From Planctomycetia bacterium (GTDB lineage: Bacteria > Planctomycetota > Planctomycetia > Pirellulales > Thermoguttaceae): a stretch of 64,000 nucleotides of DNA. The DNA is taken from contig JAUNSJ010000003.1 of assembly GCA_030539295.1 (NCBI GenBank), forward strand, positions 62,001 through 126,000. Direction: 5' to 3'. A model generated the notes under the pieces. That model worked only from the letters and a program-made list of their open reading frames with translations, was not told the origin of the DNA and searched no databases. The translations under genes and the position numbers were made by a program. Within the stretch, counting starts at the first letter, position 1. Each line of letters begins with the position of its first letter. Below are positions 19,442 to 29,800 of the stretch, piece by piece.

Positions 19442-19486
19442 TTGTTTTTTCGAACGGCATTGTTCCGATGCAGTTCGAAAAAACAA
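19442..19486. repeat. Long inverted repeat between the two giant hydrolase genes
   Basis: Outer arms TTGTTTTTTCGAAC (19442-19455) and GTTCGAAAAAACAA (19473-19486), with an inner GCAT/ATGC stem, giving one long nearly perfect hairpin. The T-run is in the 5' arm, so it is not a standard terminator for plus-strand transcripts. It probably protects or separates the 17175 transcript. Confidence 0.7.
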
Positions 19487-19556
19487 CACAAGTACTTCTG
19501 GAAACAATGCAAACAACTGTTTCCTAACAACTTTCTTTGCAGACAAGGCACGTAAT

Positions 19557-21899
19557 ATGTTAAAGAGATTAAATTTCAGGCGAACCTGCGTGTCTTTTGT
19601 AAAAAAGAACAAAAATAGAATGAAATTCAGGGCAATGAAAAGACAAATTTTTAGATCCTTGCTGACAACACTTTGCTGTTGTTGCGTTTACACAGGATTA
19701 CTGTCCGCGGACGAGCAAAAAACAGAAAAATTTGTTCGTATTTCGAGCACGGAAACACTTCCTGGAACGGCACTGTTCCCCGAAGGTAAAACGGTCGAGG
19801 ATATCGTCCCCTATCAACAGATGGACCCTTTCATCAATAGCCAGTTGGAGAAGGCCAAGGCCGTTCGCGCCAAGAACTGGACTTTTACAGGGACGACGCG
19901 TGAAAGCTTTGCCAAATTCATTGACGAGAAGCGCTTTACATTTTCCAAGATTGCGGGTACCTGTGAACTGCGCGTTCATTCGGCACCCCCAATGTCCCCG
20001 GTTTCTTCTGTAAACAAATCTGCCCAGGGCGAGCCTGTTTGCCGTGATATTAAGTGGTCCGTCTTCGATGATTATGCCGCGGAAGGTATTATGATTGAAC
20101 CCGCTGCCGACTCATGGACTCGCACGGAAATTGTTGTTCCGCATGCCGGCATGATGCCCATCGATTTTTACAACCGACTGCCCTATCTTCAGAAAATTGC
20201 AAAAGAGGGGAATTGCCGTATAATAATTCCCGCCATAGTCGGCCGTGAAAAGACCCGGCCTGGCAACGGTCGTGGCCCGATGTGCGCCCGACATTATTTG
20301 AACTGGACCGCATTTGAAGTCGGTCACCACATTATCGGTTATGAAGTTCAGAGTGTTATTGCTCTGGTCGATTGGCTGAAAGACGACCCTGCAACCAGTG
20401 ACAAACCCATCCGCGTCGCGGGTTATGGCGACGGCGGTCTCACGGCCTTCTACGCCGGAGTTCTGGATAATCGAATCGACGAAGTTTTTCTTTCCGGCCA
20501 TTTCAATACGCGTGATAATCAATGGCAGGAACCGCAAGACCGAAATGTCTTTGGCCTTTTAAACAACTTCTGCGACGCTGAATTGGCCGTCATGATGTAT
20601 CCGCGCCCCCTCTACATTGAGGCTGGTCGCGGTCCTGTCGTCGTGATTGACTACCCCCCGGCCAATATGCAGTCGCCTGATCCGGTCGCCGTACAAAATG
20701 AAATTGAGCGAGCCAAAGCCCTTTTACCCGACTTCCTCGGTGATAAAAACTGGATTCACCTCGTAACCGATAATGAGAAAAACACACTGGGTAGCTACAC
20801 ACCAGACGAAGATTTCTCTTCCGCGGATTCTCCTGAATACCAGCGTCAACAGCAGCGTATCATCAGGGAACTCGACTACCACAACCGAAACTTGCTCGCC
20901 GAGAGTAAGTTCGAACGCATGAAATTCATGTCCAAGTTGGATTTCAGCTCCATCGAAGCCTATGAGAAATCAACTGAGTTCTATCGTAACTATTATTATG
21001 AAACTATCATTGGTAAGTTCGACGAGGAGTTCACGCCCTTTAATGCCCAGACACGCAAAACCTATGACGAAGAGAAATGGGTTGGCTATGATGTACTGAT
21101 TGACGTTTTCCCGGGGTTGTCCGTCGGGGGCATTCTCCATCTGCCAAAAGACCTGAAACCAGGTGAAAAACGCCCTGTCGTTGTATTTCAGCACGGAAAA
21201 GGTGGAAAGTTTGATTCCTCTCTCTTTTCTCCTGCCTATAAGAGCATACCCAGCACACTGGCGAACAACGGATATATCGTCTTTTCATGCCAAGGAATGT
21301 ATCCTCTGGAATGGTTCCGCGTTCCCTGTCGCAAGGCAAATTGCATTGGGAAGTCCCTCTATTCCTTTATCATACCGCAGCATATGCAATTACTGAAATG
21401 GCTTAAGACACTCCCCTATGTGCAAGGAGACAGGATTGGCTTCTATGGTCTTTCCTATGGCGGTCGATCTGCGGTTCGTGTCCCTTCGGCCGTGACAGAT
21501 TACTGCCTCTCCATTGCCAGCGCGGACTTTACAAACTGGGCAGTACGAGCGGCTTCTCCACGTGAACCCTTCAGTTTTGTCGGGACCCGCGAATATGAAA
21601 CCAACGATTTTAATCTGGCCAACACATTCAGTCACGCGGAAATGGCTTCCCTTATCGCGCCGCGGCCTTTCATGGTCGAGCGTGGCTTTTTTGACCTGTG
21701 TGGCGATTCCGAATGTGTCGGATCAGAATACGCAAAAGTTAAATTCCTATACGACGCCAAGTTAAAACTCCCCGAAAGAACCCGCATCGACTGGTTCGTA
21801 GGCGGCCACGAAATTCATGCCGTTGGCACCCTCGAATTCTTAAAGAAACATTTATGTGATAATAATAACAACACAGGAGACACAGAACATGAAAAGTAA
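19557..21899 (+). CDS. Secreted tandem alpha/beta-hydrolase (acetylxylan-esterase-like), paralogue 2
   Basis: 780 residues if started at ATG 19557 (AAGG eight bases upstream); ATG 19620 or 19635 are alternatives closer to the signal peptide. Architecture matches the gene at 17175: the first hydrolase domain has GYGDGG with Asp292 at the nucleophile position; the second has GLSYGG with Ser633 and His751 in GGHE. The same Asp substitution in two diverged copies suggests the first domain has a conserved non-canonical role, for example substrate binding. The gene heads an apparent operon with a Gfo/Idh oxidoreductase (11-base overlap), an enolase-superfamily enzyme and a symporter, so its product is likely released sugar or acid that is then imported. 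Confidence 0.75.
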   Translation: MLKRLNFRRTCVSFVKKNKNRMKFRAMKRQIFRSLLTTLCCCCVYTGLLSADEQKTEKFVRISSTETLPGTALFPEGKTVEDIVPYQQMDPFINSQLEKAKAVRAKNWTFTGTTRESFAKFIDEKRFTFSKIAGTCELRVHSAPPMSPVSSVNKSAQGEPVCRDIKWSVFDDYAAEGIMIEPAADSWTRTEIVVPHAGMMPIDFYNRLPYLQKIAKEGNCRIIIPAIVGREKTRPGNGRGPMCARHYLNWTAFEVGHHIIGYEVQSVIALVDWLKDDPATSDKPIRVAGYGDGGLTAFYAGVLDNRIDEVFLSGHFNTRDNQWQEPQDRNVFGLLNNFCDAELAVMMYPRPLYIEAGRGPVVVIDYPPANMQSPDPVAVQNEIERAKALLPDFLGDKNWIHLVTDNEKNTLGSYTPDEDFSSADSPEYQRQQQRIIRELDYHNRNLLAESKFERMKFMSKLDFSSIEAYEKSTEFYRNYYYETIIGKFDEEFTPFNAQTRKTYDEEKWVGYDVLIDVFPGLSVGGILHLPKDLKPGEKRPVVVFQHGKGGKFDSSLFSPAYKSIPSTLANNGYIVFSCQGMYPLEWFRVPCRKANCIGKSLYSFIIPQHMQLLKWLKTLPYVQGDRIGFYGLSYGGRSAVRVPSAVTDYCLSIASADFTNWAVRAASPREPFSFVGTREYETNDFNLANTFSHAEMASLIAPRPFMVERGFFDLCGDSECVGSEYAKVKFLYDAKLKLPERTRIDWFVGGHEIHAVGTLEFLKKHLCDNNNNTGDTEHEK

Positions 21900-23235
21900 T
21901 CTTGCATCACGCCGAAGTTTTTTGAAAACAACCGCTTTGGGTATGATGGCAGCAAGTACAGCTACTGCCCGGTCCGAAGAAAAAATTATTGGTGCCAATG
22001 ACGCTGTTCGCGTCGCCTTTGTCGGAGTTGCCAATCGTGGCCGACAGGTTATAAACGCGTTTAAAAACTGTCCGAATATGCAAATTGCCGGCTTTGCGGA
22101 CGTCGATTCAGAAACACTTAACAAGACAGGCGAAACGTTCGCTCCAGAAGCGGATCGCGTTAAGGATTTCCGCGCCTTCCTCGATCGCGACGATATCGAT
22201 GCCATTGTTATCGCCACTCCGGATCACTGGCACGCTTGGCAGACGATTGAGTCGTGTAAGGCCGGTAAAGACGTCTACGTCGAGAAACCCCTTTCACAAA
22301 CGATTTACGAAGGACGCATGATGGTCAACGCCGCGCGAAAATACAAACGCGTGGTCCAGGTCGGTATTCACCGCCGTAGCGGCCCTCTGTACCAGAAACT
22401 GTATAACGAAAATATCCTTGAACGTATCGGCAAAGTAACCGCGTGCAATAGTGGGCATTGCAGTAATATGTATCCCGATGGTATTGGTCGCGCCAAGCCA
22501 ACTGCTCCCCCCGCGACACTCGACTGGGACCTCTGGCTCGGCCCTCGCAATCAGGAGTATCAGGAAAATATTGCCCCCTATAAATTCCGTTGGTGGGGTG
22601 ACTATTCCTCACAAATTGCCAATAACGGTGTGCATTTTCTCGATATGATGAGATGGCTGCTCCACGAAAAAGGCCCGACTTCAGTTTGTGCCATGGGCGG
22701 CAAGTATATAGTCAACGACGACCGCACGATTCCGGATACAATGATTGCATGTTTCGAATTCGCTTCCGGCTGCCTGTTTGAATTTCATCATTATGAGGCC
22801 AGTGGCAACGCGATTATGGCAACGAATGAACATGGCAACCCACTGGGCTTCTTTGAGATGCGAGGTACACAAGGGACCCTGTTCGCTTACGATAACCATT
22901 ATATTATACGTCCGGAACGCCCAGGTCAGTTCCAGAGCAAAACCCCTCGCGCTGAATGGGAAGATTGGCATCTCGAAAAAAGTGGTACTGGCAATCTGGA
23001 AATTACCGACCTGCACGCGCAGAATTTCCTCGATTGCATACGCTCACGTGAGCTTCCCAATGGTGATGTCGAAGAAGGGCATTTGAGTACGATTATGCCA
23101 CATATTGCCAATATTTCGCTTGCCGTCGGACAGCGGTTAACATGGGATCCGGAAACAGAACGGTTCACAAACTCGGAAGAAGCGAATTCCATGCTTCATT
23201 ACGAGTATCGTGCCCCATGGAAACTTGAACTGTAA
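21889..23235 (+). CDS. Gfo/Idh/MocA family oxidoreductase, Tat-type signal
   Basis: 448 residues. ATG 21889 was chosen for its ACAGGAGA Shine-Dalgarno and because it gives the twin-arginine-like signal SRRSFLKTTALGMMAAS; it overlaps the end of the hydrolase gene by 11 bases. The Rossmann motif is VRVAFVGVANRGRQV; the family block is ATPDHWHAWQTIESCKAGKDVYVEKP; the C-terminal domain includes DYSSQIANNGVHFLDMMRW. It is related to the protein encoded at 11662 but not a recent duplicate. Probably a periplasmic NAD(P)-linked oxidoreductase acting on a sugar derivative made by the neighbouring esterases; substrate unproven. Confidence 0.88.
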   Translation: MKSNLASRRSFLKTTALGMMAASTATARSEEKIIGANDAVRVAFVGVANRGRQVINAFKNCPNMQIAGFADVDSETLNKTGETFAPEADRVKDFRAFLDRDDIDAIVIATPDHWHAWQTIESCKAGKDVYVEKPLSQTIYEGRMMVNAARKYKRVVQVGIHRRSGPLYQKLYNENILERIGKVTACNSGHCSNMYPDGIGRAKPTAPPATLDWDLWLGPRNQEYQENIAPYKFRWWGDYSSQIANNGVHFLDMMRWLLHEKGPTSVCAMGGKYIVNDDRTIPDTMIACFEFASGCLFEFHHYEASGNAIMATNEHGNPLGFFEMRGTQGTLFAYDNHYIIRPERPGQFQSKTPRAEWEDWHLEKSGTGNLEITDLHAQNFLDCIRSRELPNGDVEEGHLSTIMPHIANISLAVGQRLTWDPETERFTNSEEANSMLHYEYRAPWKLEL

Positions 23236-23282
23236 CATTAGTTGTATTTTTTAGTGACGTACAGATTTATCGAAAGAACTTC

Positions 23283-24560
23283 ATGTCGTTTTCCATTACA
23301 TCCGTAGAATCAAATTTTGAGCGAGAACCTTTAAAGCAGACCTTTGGCTTTAAGGGGGGGAAAACAAATGAGCTGTGGCAGTCTATAGTTCATTTGTGGG
23401 ATACACAGGGACATCGGGTAACCGGGTTGGGAGTGCAAGGTGTGCTCTGGTCCGACGCCAAGGCCGTGGAAACGGTCTCCGAAGTCGGTGCCAACATTCT
23501 CATGTTTTCCATGACGAATTACGCACTTACTCTAGTTCGGGGCCGCACGTTCGAGTCGCCGCGCGCGATGCTCATGGATATCCTGCCACAGGTGGAAGAT
23601 TATGGAAAACGACTGAGTGGACTTAAATTATTGCGACGCACTTTCGTTTTGAATTCCCTGGTCGCCGTTGATAACGCCGCTTGGCTTCTCGACGCGCGCA
23701 GTAAAAATATTGCCAATTTTGATGATATGATTCCGGAAGATCTCCGTTCTCCTCTCATTTGGCGACATAATGGCGTTGCCGCCATACCGTTGGTCTCCTA
23801 TAACGTCTCCATAGATGAAATTATCAATTTAGTACAAAATGGTTTTTTCTTCCTGAAGATTAAACTGGGTCAGCATGGCGACCAGGAAACCATGCTCCGA
23901 AAGGACATGGCCCGCATTAGCGAGATTCATAACGCTCTACGGCATATGACAACGCCCTATACAAAGAACGGAAAAATCCCCTATTATTTCGATGCCAATG
24001 GCCGCTATCAGAGCAAGGAAACTCTTATGCGACTTTTAGATTTTACACGGACAATAGGGGCTTTTGAGCAAATTGTTCTCGTTGAGGAACCCTTTGCGGA
24101 CAACAGTGATATTGATGTGCACGACATACCTGTACGTCTGGCCGCGGACGAAAGCGCCGATTCACCGGAACAGGCAAAAATCCTGATCGAGAGGGGCTAT
24201 TCCGCGTTTGCGCTCAAGGCCATTGCCAAGACCATGACACATACCCTTGAAATTGCAACTATTGCCCAACAGCACAAAATACCATGTTTTTGTGCAGACT
24301 TAACTGTGAGTCCGTTTCTACTTGAATGGAACAAGGCACTAGCCGCGAGACTAACTCCATTTCCCGGACTTGACAACTTCGGATTACTCGAATGCAATGG
24401 ACCGCAAAATTATCGCAATTGGAATCTCATGACACAGTATCATCCGTACCCAACCGCGTACTGGGCTGGAATCCACGACGGATTCTGGCATTTGAATGAA
24501 GATTACTACCGGAAAAGTGGCGCTCTGTTTGCGAGTTCGCCGCATTATGAATCCCTCTAG
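23283..24560 (+). CDS. Enolase-superfamily enzyme (mandelate racemase/muconate lactonizing-type)
   Basis: 425 residues, no signal peptide. The barrel motifs of the family are present in order: LKIKLG with candidate catalytic Lys192/Lys194, metal ligands Asp237 (YYFDANG), Glu269 (VEEPF) and the Asp289/Glu290 pair (AADES), and Lys312 (ALKAI). The Lys-Lys arrangement with a DES third-ligand segment resembles dipeptide epimerases and related racemases more than mandelate racemase. The specific reaction (sugar-acid dehydration or epimerisation) cannot be read from sequence. Context, between a Gfo/Idh oxidoreductase and a symporter, suggests cytoplasmic processing of an imported acid. Confidence 0.78.
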   Translation: MSFSITSVESNFEREPLKQTFGFKGGKTNELWQSIVHLWDTQGHRVTGLGVQGVLWSDAKAVETVSEVGANILMFSMTNYALTLVRGRTFESPRAMLMDILPQVEDYGKRLSGLKLLRRTFVLNSLVAVDNAAWLLDARSKNIANFDDMIPEDLRSPLIWRHNGVAAIPLVSYNVSIDEIINLVQNGFFFLKIKLGQHGDQETMLRKDMARISEIHNALRHMTTPYTKNGKIPYYFDANGRYQSKETLMRLLDFTRTIGAFEQIVLVEEPFADNSDIDVHDIPVRLAADESADSPEQAKILIERGYSAFALKAIAKTMTHTLEIATIAQQHKIPCFCADLTVSPFLLEWNKALAARLTPFPGLDNFGLLECNGPQNYRNWNLMTQYHPYPTAYWAGIHDGFWHLNEDYYRKSGALFASSPHYESL

Positions 24561-24612
24561 CGGTAATTCGGAAAACGCTATGAAATAACACTCAACCCAC
24601 GAGGAAAAACAC

Positions 24613-24843
24613 ATGAACCCCAAAGAAAACAAAGGGCTGAAGTATTTGCTTTATGCCCTGTTTATAGTTGCCGTTACCATGGGAACCGGGCCTGGTGTGC
24701 TGCTCATTAATGACCCGGTCAACGTGCGAACAGTTTTTGGCGTGCCAATACTCTATGCCTGGGTCGTTTTTTGGTATCTCGTTATGACCGCGATTATTAT
24801 TGCGGCCTATCGAACCATCTGGAGAGAATCGCCCGACCCCTAA
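24613..24843 (+). CDS. Small two-helix membrane protein, probable partner of the SSS symporter
   Basis: 76 residues from ATG 24613 with GAGGAAAAA upstream. Two predicted membrane helices (about residues 9-32 and 44-66) separated by a loop containing INDPVNVRTVFGVP. Small two-helix proteins of the DUF3311/YhdT type are often encoded directly before sodium:solute symporters, as here. I infer it is an accessory subunit; family assignment is by layout and topology, not by a decisive motif. Confidence 0.7.
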   Translation: MNPKENKGLKYLLYALFIVAVTMGTGPGVLLINDPVNVRTVFGVPILYAWVVFWYLVMTAIIIAAYRTIWRESPDP

Positions 24844-24931
24844 CGTGCGATTTTTGCATTTCTTGCTTAATTCGCTATCACGTGTAATTTGTCCGGTTAA
24901 CCCATAAATGTGAAGAAAGTAGAATATTTAA

Positions 24932-26731
24932 ATGTCACTGTTTTACGATCCGATACTTGGATACATGCCGTTGATTATTATGTCGGCTTTTATACTCATG
25001 CTCTGCGGAGCCGGACTATACGGCTGGTACAAGAGTAAAAAAGGCGACGAAGATTTTTACCTCGCCGGCCGGGGTCAAGGCCTACTCGTCACGGTGCTTA
25101 CGATTATGGCCACCTTTTTTAGCTCTTCTGCCATGCTCGCCATACCAGGCAACGTCTACAAAGACGGAGCCGGCTTTATGATCTTTGCTCTTAATTTACC
25201 CATTGCCGGAGTAGCCGTCTATTTACTCGGCAGTCGAATATGGAAAATTGGCCGGGCCAAAGGTTACCTTACCCAAGGCGATATGATCAGTGACTATTAC
25301 GATAAAAGTACGTTTATTCGTTTTCTGGTCGCTATGCTCGGCTTTTTCTATATTCTCCCCTATATAGTCATGCAAATTCGAGCCGGTGGTCTTATGGCGG
25401 AAATCCTTTTTGCCAATGCCAACGGACAAACGATATTCGGGGGGTTAATCACGTTGGATATGTACCTATTCGGCGCGACGGCACTAACGCTGGTCCTCGT
25501 TTTATACATTCTCGTTGGCGGTATGAGAAGTGTCGCCCTGGCCGACGCGATTCAAGGCAGTTTGCTACTTTTCGGAATGCTCGTGGCGGGCTACATGATT
25601 GTGGCAACGTTGGGTGGCCCTGGCAATTTCCTTAAATCCGTCTCCGAACTTGACCCCAAAGCGTTGTCTCTGCCCGGTTATACGGATCGGTACACGATAC
25701 TTGCCTTGTGGACAATTTGCGTCTTCGGTGCTGTAGCCTCCATGGTACAGCCTGCTCAATGGATGAGATATTATTCGGCGCAGTCTGCACAAACGCTCAA
25801 GCGAAGTATGATTATTTTCGCCACCGTTTTGCCCATCTGTTTCCTTTTCGGTGTTATGCTCGTTGGTCTTGGTGCCCGTGTTCTTTATCCACCGACTATT
25901 GTGACCTACAGTCAGGAACAACTCAGTCAGATTCAACAGGTCCAGTCGGGAAAAATAGCAATAAGTGAAACGACGATCAGTCAACAGATGCTCAACGACT
26001 ATAATCGTGGCGACAGTGTCTCCTCCGACGCCAATAAGAGATTTATACCGCATGCCACGGTAAGTCGTTCGGACCAGGCGCTCATTGCGGTTCTTCGTGA
26101 AAATGCGACCAGTGTCTTTGGCGGTCTGGGCGCTTTTGCCGCGGCCATGATTCTCGTGGGTATTCTTGCGGCCTCTATGAGTACGGCGGACGCGAATTTG
26201 CATGCGCTTAGTGCTGTTCTGACCCACGACGTCTACACAAAACTTGTACGGCCGACCGCGAATGAACGTGAACGCGTCTGGTGCAATCGCGCCGTTATCC
26301 TGTTTGCCGCCGCATTCTCGCTTTTCCTCGTTATGGTGGGCGAGCGCAACAAGGATTTCGCCCCGCTTAAGATGATCATTGAATTGCAATTCGTTGCCAT
26401 GGCCTTTGCCTGTCAGCTTGTCCCCGTGACAATTGATATGCTGTATATTCGTCGTGGCACAAAAGCTGGCGCTATCGCCGGGATGGTAGCCGGGCTCATC
26501 GTCGTTTTCGGATTTACACCGGTACCGACCCTGTTGCTCGATGGTATGCAACTACCGGACGCGGCCAACGGTTTTTCTTACGTCGTGGCTTTGGTCAAAA
26601 GTTTCTTCGACCTTGGCTTTTGCGGACTTGTACCAAATGTTATTGTCTTTATTCTCGTTAGTATGATAACGCGTTCGCACAACGAACAGACGAAGAAGGA
26701 TTTTGAATCCATACTGGCGCAAAAGGAATAA
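24932..26731 (+). CDS. Sodium:solute symporter (SSS family)
   Basis: 599 residues with about 13 predicted membrane helices. SSS features visible: FYLAGRGQG after the first helix, TFFSSSAMLAIPGNVYKDG, TQGDMISDYYD, YILVGGMRSVALADAIQG and, near the C-terminus, ILAASMSTADANLHALSAVLTHDVY, the segment that forms part of the sodium site. A long, variable loop (about residues 325-375) interrupts the middle. It is the importer of this plus-strand operon, probably for a monocarboxylate, sugar or sugar acid. It ends close to the convergent lptD gene, with a hairpin between. Confidence 0.9.
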   Translation: MSLFYDPILGYMPLIIMSAFILMLCGAGLYGWYKSKKGDEDFYLAGRGQGLLVTVLTIMATFFSSSAMLAIPGNVYKDGAGFMIFALNLPIAGVAVYLLGSRIWKIGRAKGYLTQGDMISDYYDKSTFIRFLVAMLGFFYILPYIVMQIRAGGLMAEILFANANGQTIFGGLITLDMYLFGATALTLVLVLYILVGGMRSVALADAIQGSLLLFGMLVAGYMIVATLGGPGNFLKSVSELDPKALSLPGYTDRYTILALWTICVFGAVASMVQPAQWMRYYSAQSAQTLKRSMIIFATVLPICFLFGVMLVGLGARVLYPPTIVTYSQEQLSQIQQVQSGKIAISETTISQQMLNDYNRGDSVSSDANKRFIPHATVSRSDQALIAVLRENATSVFGGLGAFAAAMILVGILAASMSTADANLHALSAVLTHDVYTKLVRPTANERERVWCNRAVILFAAAFSLFLVMVGERNKDFAPLKMIIELQFVAMAFACQLVPVTIDMLYIRRGTKAGAIAGMVAGLIVVFGFTPVPTLLLDGMQLPDAANGFSYVVALVKSFFDLGFCGLVPNVIVFILVSMITRSHNEQTKKDFESILAQKE

Positions 26732-26794
26732 CAAAAGAATTTATTTTAAATTCCATTTGCGTTCGGCGAAACCAGCCGTCGTGAGAACCTTGCA

Positions 26795-26843
26795 GGAACG
26801 ATACGGAGTTTGTCGTTGTACGTCAGACAACTCCGGTCGTTCC
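26795..26843. terminator. Hairpin between convergent symporter and lptD genes
   Basis: GGAACGA / TCGTTCC outer arms enclose CGGAGT / ACTCCG and TGTC / GACA inner stems (26795-26843). It lies between two convergent genes and could end transcripts from both sides, but has no T-run. Confidence 0.45.
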
Positions 26844-26856
26844 CCAAATTCTGGCG

Positions 26857-29800
26857 TTACCACGATGCGTAATCGAGCACGCCTTCTTCAAACTTTGACT
26901 TGTCCAGCAGGAAGACGGGAATGACCGACAGACTTACGCCGAAGTTGTCTTTACTCGTATTGACATTAAAGCCGAGCGAGAAGACGAACGATTCACCGAT
27001 ACGGCTGATACCGAGATTCTGACCGACGTTTTCGCCTTCTGTCAAGTCGTAGGACGTTCCGAAGGACGAGGCCCACTTTTCGCTCATGCGATAGTTCATT
27101 GACGCGTTCAGGTACGTACTGTTAATGGGTCCGGCGAGTCGGTCAACGCCAACATAAAGTGACCCGAGCGAGGGACGTTTCGACATGACACCGAGTCGCG
27201 TAATGCGCTGTCCATCGTCGAAGACGTCGTACAGTCCGGACGAGAGTACGGAGAAACGATCGCCTACATGCCAGCGAAGATCGTAATCAAGCAGCCCCAC
27301 ATATTCTCCGAAATTTTCCTCTTTTTTAGGATAAAAGTTCATTCCGGTATTAAAGGTAATCCAGTCGATCGTATGTCGCTTGGCGACTGGACCGCGTTTC
27401 GTCTGCCAGCGATTCTGCCACTCGAACCGAACGAGCGACAGGTCTTCCGCGAGTTCCGTCGATGGAGACGTTACCGCGCCGGCCAAGGCTCCCTGTCGTA
27501 ACGCGTAATAGCGTTCATCGAACCGAACCGGAATACTGTCAGCGAAGCCGAGCGCTCCGGAATTCCCAAATGTTGTAACCGAATAGCGGCGCCGGAATTC
27601 TTCCGTCTGCCAGTCGTCGATGGGGTCGTAGAGAATAAGGTCATTGAAATGCCGTGAGACGCCGGACCAAGACGCGTCAACGCCGAAATTCATTTTGTGC
27701 GCCAGGCCATTCAAATACCAGGTTGTACTGGAGACATCGGAGTCGACTTTCCAGACAGGCAGATTCAAGCGAACGCCGCCGCGACCATAAGCCCGGCCGA
27801 TATTTTTTTCCGTTGCTCCCTGTCCCCAGAACGCGTACTCGCCGAGGGCATACGGGGTTACCTTAAGCGGCCCTGCTTCCAGCGGAACGTCGAGCTCATG
27901 CCGTGTCGAGAAGACAAAGGAATCGGCGGCGAGTGTACGTGCTCCTGACGAATTCGGATTATTACTCGTCGCGTCTTCGGCCAGTTCCCAGTCGAGATAT
28001 CGGAACAGGTCACGATCTGCCGCGGCGTACGGCGATTCTGTTGTCTTGAACTGGTTATAACCGATTTTCGTGTGCTCATACCAAATAAGTTTATTGGAGA
28101 ACAGCGGCTGACCGAGCCAATAATGATTCAGACGCGGCAGCTGATTCGTTTCCGTATAGAACTTATCGAGTCGCGCTTCCGCGGAAAGATCGAGCGACCA
28201 GTTATCGACTGTTTTTTTCATTTCCAGACTCGTTTGCGGATTCGGTCCGGTGTACCATTCGTTTTCAAAATATTGCGGAATGAAATTTCGATCGCTTGAC
28301 GTACCGAACTGCCCGGTGAGAGTCCAGCCGCCGCCGAAGCATCCGAGGTCGTCGAATCGCTGACGGTGCTTGGCCAGACCGCGATAGCGATAGGAGTGCG
28401 GGAAGGGCACGTTGCGTCGTCCGAGTCCCAGGTTATCCGTGCCTTTATCGCTAATACCGTAAAAATTCAGCATACCGAGTGCCGGCGTTTTACAGCCGAA
28501 AAACTCGTCGCGATTATAGAGGAAGGTTGTCCCGTGCCCCAGTCCACGGTCGGACAGGTAGTCGAGATTCAAATCCCAGTCCGTTCCGTCTGGGCGGTTG
28601 TCGCCGATCCCGAGCAGCTGATACGGATTCCAGGTCGTTCTCGCCTGATAGCCGAAAATGGAATCTTTCCCGAATTTAAGGGAACGAATATAGAGCGTTT
28701 GATCCGACGCGTCCATGGCCATCCAGGGCCAGTAGAAGACCGGTGCCGAGCCAATAGCAATAAAATTGTTTTCCGCAATGAGATACTGCTGCGATTCCAT
28801 TGCCTGTTGACCGGTGGCCGGGTCGATAACCGGCAGTTGTGTTTCCGCGTCGAACAGAGGAACTTCCCGCACTTCTCCGGTGAGTTGATTCGATTGCAGA
28901 CGATAGCCCGGCACGCCCATCATACTCGTTGAAACCCATGTATTCTTGGCCGTGAGAAGATTGGGACCCTGCTGACGCACGGTATCGGCCTTTAAGCGAA
29001 AATAACCGCCGGTCGTCGAGGGAATCGGAAGGACCATTTCCGTATCGTGGATCAGGCCGATTCTGTTCTTGGCGTCGTAATACATCTCTTTGGCGTAGAT
29101 AACCCGGTCCCCTTCGCGGAAAATAATATCGCCGTCGAGAAAGACTTCCAGATCAAAATCTTTATTTTGCATACTCTCTCCGCCCGGCGTAATCTGGTCG
29201 ATTCCCGTTGCCCAGATAACTGCCCGGTCGGCCGAAATATCGACGACGTCCGCAATTGTCTTACCGTCGCTTTGGATGCCTTCGATGACCAGGGTTACGC
29301 CTGAATTGATAATACACTGACGTTTGTTTGCGTCGGTTGGCATAGGCTCCATGGAGAAGGTCATTTCATAATCGTGCCGCGACAGGATCCGAATGCGTCT
29401 GAAAGCGAATTCGCCTTGGGTCAGTGCGGTTCCGGCAGTGATATTCTCTGTGAGCTGACTGGTCTGCGGAATGAGTCGTGCACCGTCAGTGCGTACCGTC
29501 GTTTCAGGTTCCAGGCCCAGTCCACGCATTTGATTAGCGCGAAAGTAGATTGCGTCCGGGTCAAGTTGCGAACTGCCCGGTGAGGCAATATGGAGATTAA
29601 TATCTGCCAGGGTCCGAAAGGTTCCGAGCCACGCCTGGTCGCTTGACCGGGCCTCGACAAACTTCGTATTAAGTTCAATTTGCAGCGGTTTACTCCGGTC
29701 TTCCCGCTCGAGATAAACGGTAACCCCGCCGCGGACCCCGTCTCGCGACGCTCCGTCCTGTATCCAGACGACCGCTCGCGGACCGGTTACAATATCCGTA

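Noticed and set aside
23354..23360. G7 tract near the start of the enolase-superfamily gene
   Set aside because: It lies close to the start codon as in the DUF1559 genes, but the gene is fully in frame and no disruption is seen.
25565..26551. 328-codon minus-strand frame opposite the symporter
   Set aside because: Shadow frame; the symporter has clear membrane helices and SSS motifs, and the antisense product is hydrophilic nonsense.
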